Shown here piece after piece: positions 34,848 through 36,987 of a stretch of 36,987 nucleotides of DNA; positions within the stretch are counted from its first letter, which is position 1; each line of letters opens with the position of its first letter. The notes under the pieces were generated by a model. It ran no database searches, was not told where the DNA came from, and saw nothing but the letters and a program-made list of their open reading frames with translations. This DNA comes from Rhodospirillales bacterium. Lineage in GTDB: Bacteria; Pseudomonadota; Alphaproteobacteria; Rhodospirillales; Defluviicoccaceae. The DNA is taken from the NCBI GenBank assembly GCA_016793875.1, contig JAEULG010000087.1, forward strand, positions 1 to 36,987. The letters are read 5' to 3'. A program made the translations under genes and the position numbers.

Positions 34848-35978
34848 CTAGACCTCCGCCGTCGCCTTTTCGCTCTGCACCTCCACCAACAGGTCGCAGA
34901 CCTCGCGCACCGCGCCGAAGCCGCCGTTGGCGGTGGTTGTGAAGTCCGCGATGCGCAGGGCGAGGGGATGCGAGTCTGCGGGGGCGATGGCGACGCCCGC
35001 AGCCTCCATGCACGCGAGGTCGTTGACGTCGTTGCCCATGTAGGCGATCTCGGCGAGGCTGATACGGCGCTCTGCCGCCATCTTGCGCAGCTCGCCGATC
35101 TTGTCGTCGATCCCCTGCACGTGCGGAATGCCGAGCTTGCGGCAGCGGGCACCGACCACCGGATTGACCTCCTTCGACAGCACCGCTACCGGCACGCCCG
35201 CCGCCGTCAGCAGGCCAATGCCCATGCCGTCACCGCGACTGCACAGCACCGCCTCGCGGCCATCCTCCAGCACGAGGACGCGGTTGTCGGTCATCACCCC
35301 GTCGAAGTCGAGGACGAGCAGCCGGACGTGGCGCAGCAGTGCCTTGGTCCGCGTCCGGCTCGCCCGCGCCACCAGCCGCTCTGCCTGCGGCCAGTCGGCA
35401 CCGTCGCCGAGGCGCAGGGCGGTCGCCGCGGGCACCTCGTAAAGGACGACCCGGCCGGCCGGCAGATCGCCGGTCTGCTCGAACACGCCGACCCGCACGA
35501 CGCTGATCGCCGGCGTCTCGACATAGCGGCGCTCGTTCTCCCAGCTTTCGAGCGGCCGCGCCGCGCCCCCTTCGTCCTGCAGCCAGACGGGCTCGCTGAG
35601 GGCATAGACGGCGATGAGCGAGTCGGCGCCGCAGCGCAGCAGGTGTGCCAGGGCGCCATCGATGGCCTCGGTACCGAACAGGGGGCAGGCGGCATCGAGC
35701 AGGGCCACGAAGGCGGGCGCGAGGCCATCCCTCGCGGCGGAGGCTTCCAGAGCCGCACCGACCAGCGCGCCGCGATCACCGTCGGGCGGTGGGGTGATGA
35801 CGTCGGCACCGGCATCGGCCGCCAGCAGGGCAAGGTCGGCATCCGCCGTGACGAGGCAGGTGCGCACCACCGCCCGTGCCGCCCGCGCCTTTTCCAGTGC
35901 CTGCAGGGCAAGGGGTCGGCCGGCAAAGTTGCGGCCGCCGCTGCCCGATGACGCCGCTACGACGGCCAGAACGTCCAT
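34848..35978 (-). CDS. Acylneuraminate cytidylyltransferase-like/KdsC-like HAD phosphatase fusion
   Basis: 376 residues from ATG 35978, with GGGGAG 6 bases upstream. The C-terminal domain (about 215-376) is a KdsC-type HAD phosphatase: DFDGVMTD (D224, D226), R-G-D-G at 248-251, LSKE and GNDVND (D317, D320), all intact. Residues 1-205 have the layout of NeuA/KdsB-like CMP-sugar synthases, but the nucleotide-binding signature expected as A-R-G-G-S-K-x-I-x-x-K-N reads AASSGSGGRNFAGRPL. The usual Q-P-T-S-P-L reads DAACPL. Related fusions make activated sialic-acid-like or 8-carbon sugars and remove the 9- or 8-phosphate. Here the phosphatase should work, while cytidylyl transfer is doubtful or altered. 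No other nonulosonate genes are nearby. Confidence 0.75.
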   Translation of the reverse strand: MDVLAVVAASSGSGGRNFAGRPLALQALEKARAARAVVRTCLVTADADLALLAADAGADVITPPPDGDRGALVGAALEASAARDGLAPAFVALLDAACPLFGTEAIDGALAHLLRCGADSLIAVYALSEPVWLQDEGGAARPLESWENERRYVETPAISVVRVGVFEQTGDLPAGRVVLYEVPAATALRLGDGADWPQAERLVARASRTRTKALLRHVRLLVLDFDGVMTDNRVLVLEDGREAVLCSRGDGMGIGLLTAAGVPVAVLSKEVNPVVGARCRKLGIPHVQGIDDKIGELRKMAAERRISLAEIAYMGNDVNDLACMEAAGVAIAPADSHPLALRIADFTTTANGGFGAVREVCDLLVEVQSEKATAEV

Positions 35979-36162
35979 GATCATCTCCCCGTGAATGGAT
36001 TGGCAGCGCCGATCCTTAAGGCCCGGCACCGGCAACGTCAATTCGCCGTCGGCCGAGTGCACCGGCGCTTGCGCGGCATATGTGGAGCCCCTTCGCCAAG
36101 GTGAGGAAAAATGACGACGCTGTCTGTCGATATCCTCCGGCTGGAGAACGCCGGGGCGGTCG

Positions 36163-36192
36163 TTGACGCTCACCGGCTCGGCGGGGTACATC
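36163..36192 (+). promoter_or_regulatory. Likely sigma-70 promoter of the tRNA-Thr gene
   Basis: TTGACG (36163-36168) and TACATC (36187-36192) are separated by 18 bases, placing transcription start about 20 bases before the tRNA. The -35 matches consensus at 5 of 6 positions; the -10 matches at 4 of 6. Confidence 0.5.
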
Positions 36193-36218
36193 TAGGGACA
36201 CTGGCAGCCAGCCATCCA

Positions 36219-36293
36219 GCCGCAGTAGCTCAGGGGTAGAGCAGCGCATTCGTAATGCGCGGGTCGGGGGTTCAAATCCCTCCTGCGGCACCA
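36219..36293 (+). tRNA. tRNA-Thr(CGT)
   Basis: A complete cloverleaf can be folded by eye: acceptor GCCGCAG/CTGCGGC, D stem GCTC/GAGC, anticodon stem GCGCA/TGCGC with loop TTCGTAA, and T arm with TTCAAAT. The anticodon is CGT, reading ACG threonine codons. The 3' CCA is encoded at 36291-36293. A sigma-70-like promoter lies just upstream. Confidence 0.96.
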
Positions 36294-36791
36294 TTGAAAC
36301 ATGGCTTAGTAATCGCCGCATGGCACAAACACTGCTCCGGAAATCCCCGGGGCATCACGGCGAGCCTGCTCAGCCTTCCAGCCCAGCGTGGGGCCGTGCA
36401 CGTCCTTGGTAAGGACGGGACAGTCGCCCTTGGTCGAGGCTTGGTCTTCTTGTCCGCCCCTGCTGGCGTCCCTTCAGAATTGCCGGCTGGTGAAGTGCCG
36501 CGATGCGCGCCGCAAGGCGGTGGGTATCGTCGTCGCGGAGATTTTCTAGCCCGCGCAGCTCGATCAGCGTCGAGCGCTTATTGACGTTTCTGACTTTGCT
36601 CGCCGTTTGTTCGCTGCGACGACGATTCACGGTTGCCCAAGCCGGTCAGAAACGCGATCCTGACCTCGAAGCCGCCGGCATATGGCGAATATCGGTTTCC
36701 AACGTGACGATACGTTGCGACGGATGCTGTAGCCACGACGGCGATTTTTTACGAATACGAAGACTGAGCAGGAGCAAGAAAAATAGCGACA
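36294..36791. other. Non-coding stretch downstream of tRNA-Thr
   Basis: I find no supported gene in these 498 bases. Open frames are short, lack ribosome sites and show no recognisable domain. Base composition is more AT-rich than the rest of the window, notably near 36570-36790. No tRNA-end direct repeat or integrase is visible, so an integrated element cannot be claimed. Confidence 0.4.
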
Positions 36792-36987
36792 TTGAAGCTG
36801 CATATTATTTCCGACCTGCACTTGAGCGTGCACCCTTTTGCGCCACCGCGCACCGACGCTGATGTGGTGGTACTGGCGGGTGACATTGCCCGCCCGCCGG
36901 AGGCCATCTGAAGGTTGTTCAGCCCGGCATTGGCGCGCAGCATTGCCCGCAGCTGGATGAGCAAGATCTCCGGATGGTCCAGGGTCA
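36749..36987 (-). CDS. Open frame entering from the right edge (unidentified, partial)
   Basis: On the minus strand a frame is open from the window edge to a stop at 36749. Its first 25 or so codons (DHPEILLIQLRAMLRANAGL) look like real amphipathic protein sequence. From about 36911 leftward it is merely antisense to the metallophosphoesterase fragment. This suggests a protein whose own C-terminus was replaced at the same junction. I cannot name the family. Confidence 0.3.
   Translation of the reverse strand, partial: TLDHPEILLIQLRAMLRANAGLNNLQMASGGRAMSPASTTTSASVRGGAKGCTLKCRSEIICSFNVAIFLAPAQSSYS
36792..36911 (+). pseudogene. Truncated calcineurin-like metallophosphoesterase
   Basis: A TTG at 36792 opens 39 codons reading LKLHIISDLHLSVHPFAPP and then VVVLAGDIARPPEAI before a TGA at 36909. 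These are the first two metal-binding motifs (D-x-H in SDLHL and G-D in LAGDI) of calcineurin-like phosphoesterases of the small YfcE-like/UDP-hydrolase-like group, normally 230-280 residues. The G-N-H-[ED] and later His motifs are missing. The homology stops abruptly at the TGA, after which the sequence looks unrelated. The normal ATG start is also TTG and no well-spaced ribosome site is present. It is very probably a dead gene fragment. Confidence 0.7.

Noticed and set aside
36219-36987. Genomic island integrated at the tRNA-Thr gene
   Set aside because: No integrase and no repeated tRNA 3' end are visible within the window; only a broken gene is seen.
1-36987. CRISPR array, toxin-antitoxin pair or known defence island
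   Set aside because: No regularly spaced repeats, Cas-like proteins or recognisable toxin-antitoxin pairs were found on either strand.

Overview
The window is GC-rich, gene-dense chromosomal DNA of a Gram-negative bacterium, most likely an alphaproteobacterium and plausibly Rhodospirillales-like. The grounds are a HIG1-type twin-membrane protein beside a PduO adenosyltransferase, a PPi-type phosphofructokinase, long Lhr, RMD1/DUF155 and STAC-type symporter kinases. The genus cannot be told from the sequence. I see no CRISPR array, prophage or intact insertion sequence. Nearly all genes are preceded by good Shine-Dalgarno sites.

Layout. 1-5.4 kb: end of a HIG1 protein, corrinoid adenosyltransferase, helicase Lhr. 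5.4-10.7 kb: Ada, PPi-dependent phosphofructokinase with an intrinsic terminator, CorA, a 2-oxoglutarate/Fe(II) oxygenase, and a divergent HAD hydrolase that appears frameshifted. 10.8-14.9 kb: two secreted proteins, an FG-GAP/UnbV/lectin-like protein and a clan GH-A-like glycosidase. 14.9-16.8 kb: a diiron acyl-ACP-desaturase-like protein divergent from a flavin reductase, with a good Fur-box match between them. 17-19.5 kb: RMD1 protein, SDR, small lipoprotein-like protein. 19.5-21.1 kb: overlapping nuclease and RadC genes. 21.5-25.2 kb: zinc alcohol dehydrogenase, DctA-type carrier, TAXI solute-binding protein.

25.6-31.4 kb is the most unusual part. It is a tightly packed minus-strand operon: single-domain response regulator, a membrane pseudo-histidine-kinase fused to an intact DEDDh exonuclease, a two-helix membrane protein, and an SLC5 symporter-histidine kinase. 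It looks like a nutrient (carboxylate/acetate-type) sensing phosphorelay to which a nuclease has been attached. A 55-residue membrane protein of unknown function faces it.

31.8-36.3 kb: KGG-repeat stress protein, EttA, a glycine-zipper stress-type protein behind a strong hairpin, a cytidylyltransferase-KdsC-like fusion with a divergent nucleotide-binding motif, and tRNA-Thr(CGT). The last 700 bases hold a truncated metallophosphoesterase and an open frame running off the edge, suggesting an old recombination boundary downstream of the tRNA.
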